Shown: piece after piece, positions 17,889-18,117 of the stretch
How positions within the stretch are numbered: the stretch's first letter is position 1
Layout: every line of letters starts with the position of its first letter
Source: Ichthyophonus hoferi
Lineage: Eukaryota > Opisthokonta > Ichthyosporea > Ichthyophonida > Ichthyophonidae
DNA length: 18,117 bases
NCBI GenBank assembly: GCA_002751075.1
Contig: NAOQ01000271.1
Span: 17,027-35,143 of the forward strand
Direction: 5' to 3'
Translations under genes and position numbers: made by a program
Notes under the pieces: generated by a model
What the model saw: the letters and a program-made list of their open reading frames with translations, nothing else
Told to the model about the DNA's origin: nothing
Databases searched by the model: none

Positions 17889-18117
17889 TTACTTTTGGGT
17901 GTTGTTAGGGTTGGTAGGGCTGGTAGGGGAGTAAGAAGGAGAGGTAGGTGAATAGGCCCCGGACCCTGGGCTATAGGCAGAACCAGCCGAGGGCGAGGTA
18001 GGGGAGTATGCCGTAGATGTTGATGAGTAGGAGGGAGAAGTGGGCGAGTATGAGGGAGAGGTTGGGGAGTATAAAGGCGAGGTGGGGGAGTAGGAGGGAG
18101 AGGTAGGAGAGTATGAA
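17889..18117 (-). CDS. RPB1: RNA polymerase II largest subunit (RPB1), C-terminal end of the CTD; partial
   Basis: Read on the minus strand from 18116 to the TAA at 17891-17889, this gives 75 residues made almost entirely of RNA polymerase II CTD heptads. In order: [14 protein letters not shown], two more YSPTSPS, a degenerate [14 protein letters not shown] followed by a four-residue insert AGSA, a degenerate [14 protein letters not shown], and a last YSPTSPT followed by the tail NPNNTQK. The heptad array with consensus Y-S-P-T-S-P-S is diagnostic of RPB1. In the cell it is the phosphorylated tail that recruits capping, splicing and 3'-end factors. The gene enters from beyond the right edge, so its start, catalytic core and most heptads lie outside. 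G+C content is much higher than in the flanking spacer. The terminal tail is short and basic or polar, unlike the acidic end of animal RPB1. Identity is very secure. Whether this is one uninterrupted terminal exon upstream of 18117 cannot be seen. Confidence 0.97.
   Translation of the reverse strand, partial: SYSPTSPSYSPTSPLYSPTSPSYSPTSPSYSSTSTAYSPTSPSAGSAYSPGSGAYSPTSPSYSPTSPTNPNNTQK

Overview
This is an AT-rich nuclear window from a eukaryote with spliceosomal introns. All three host genes I can support are on the minus strand. Their exons are short and clearly richer in G+C than the surrounding DNA, which is mostly simple-sequence tracts (pentamers such as TACTA, AGAAT and ACAAT; triplets TTA/TAA; TA runs). 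I cannot name the organism. The splice signals (GT-AG, plus one GC-AG), the heptad CTD of Pol II and an opisthokont-like Sen54 fit an opisthokont or another compact-exon, intron-rich eukaryote with AT-rich introns.

Left block (about 780 to 3183, minus): a four-exon gene of unknown function, 210 codons from the ATG at 2857, with a possible extra 5' exon at 3124-3183. All exon phases match. Next comes an unexplained coding-like patch (3583-3994), then the decayed remains of a Ty1/copia-type retrotransposon on the minus strand (about 4230-5800).

Central block (6266-12959, minus): an eight-exon gene that I identify as SEN54/TSEN54, the structural subunit of the tRNA-splicing endonuclease. I rebuilt it from exons that are nearly all too short to stand out as ORFs. 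It gives a protein of about 297 residues carrying the Sen54 landmarks SLPKRG, LYPEEALYL, YQVYSYLRRLGYVVRR and a C-terminal GIISFF strand. Its seven introns (about 0.5 to 1.1 kb) are filled with microsatellites. Intron 5 uses a GC-AG donor, and intron 6 holds a large pentamer satellite with a change of strand bias.

Right block: a (TTA)n field upstream of SEN54 (12968-13412). Then comes a pile of decayed copia-type sequence (about 13860-16640), mostly in plus orientation with an integrase-like part and a possible minus-strand piece. An AT-rich spacer follows. At the right edge is the 3' end of the RPB1 gene, with the C-terminal heptad repeats of the largest RNA polymerase II subunit (stop at 17889-17891). 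RPB1 and SEN54 both serve core RNA metabolism, but they are about 5 kb apart, separated by retroelement debris, and nothing suggests co-transcription.
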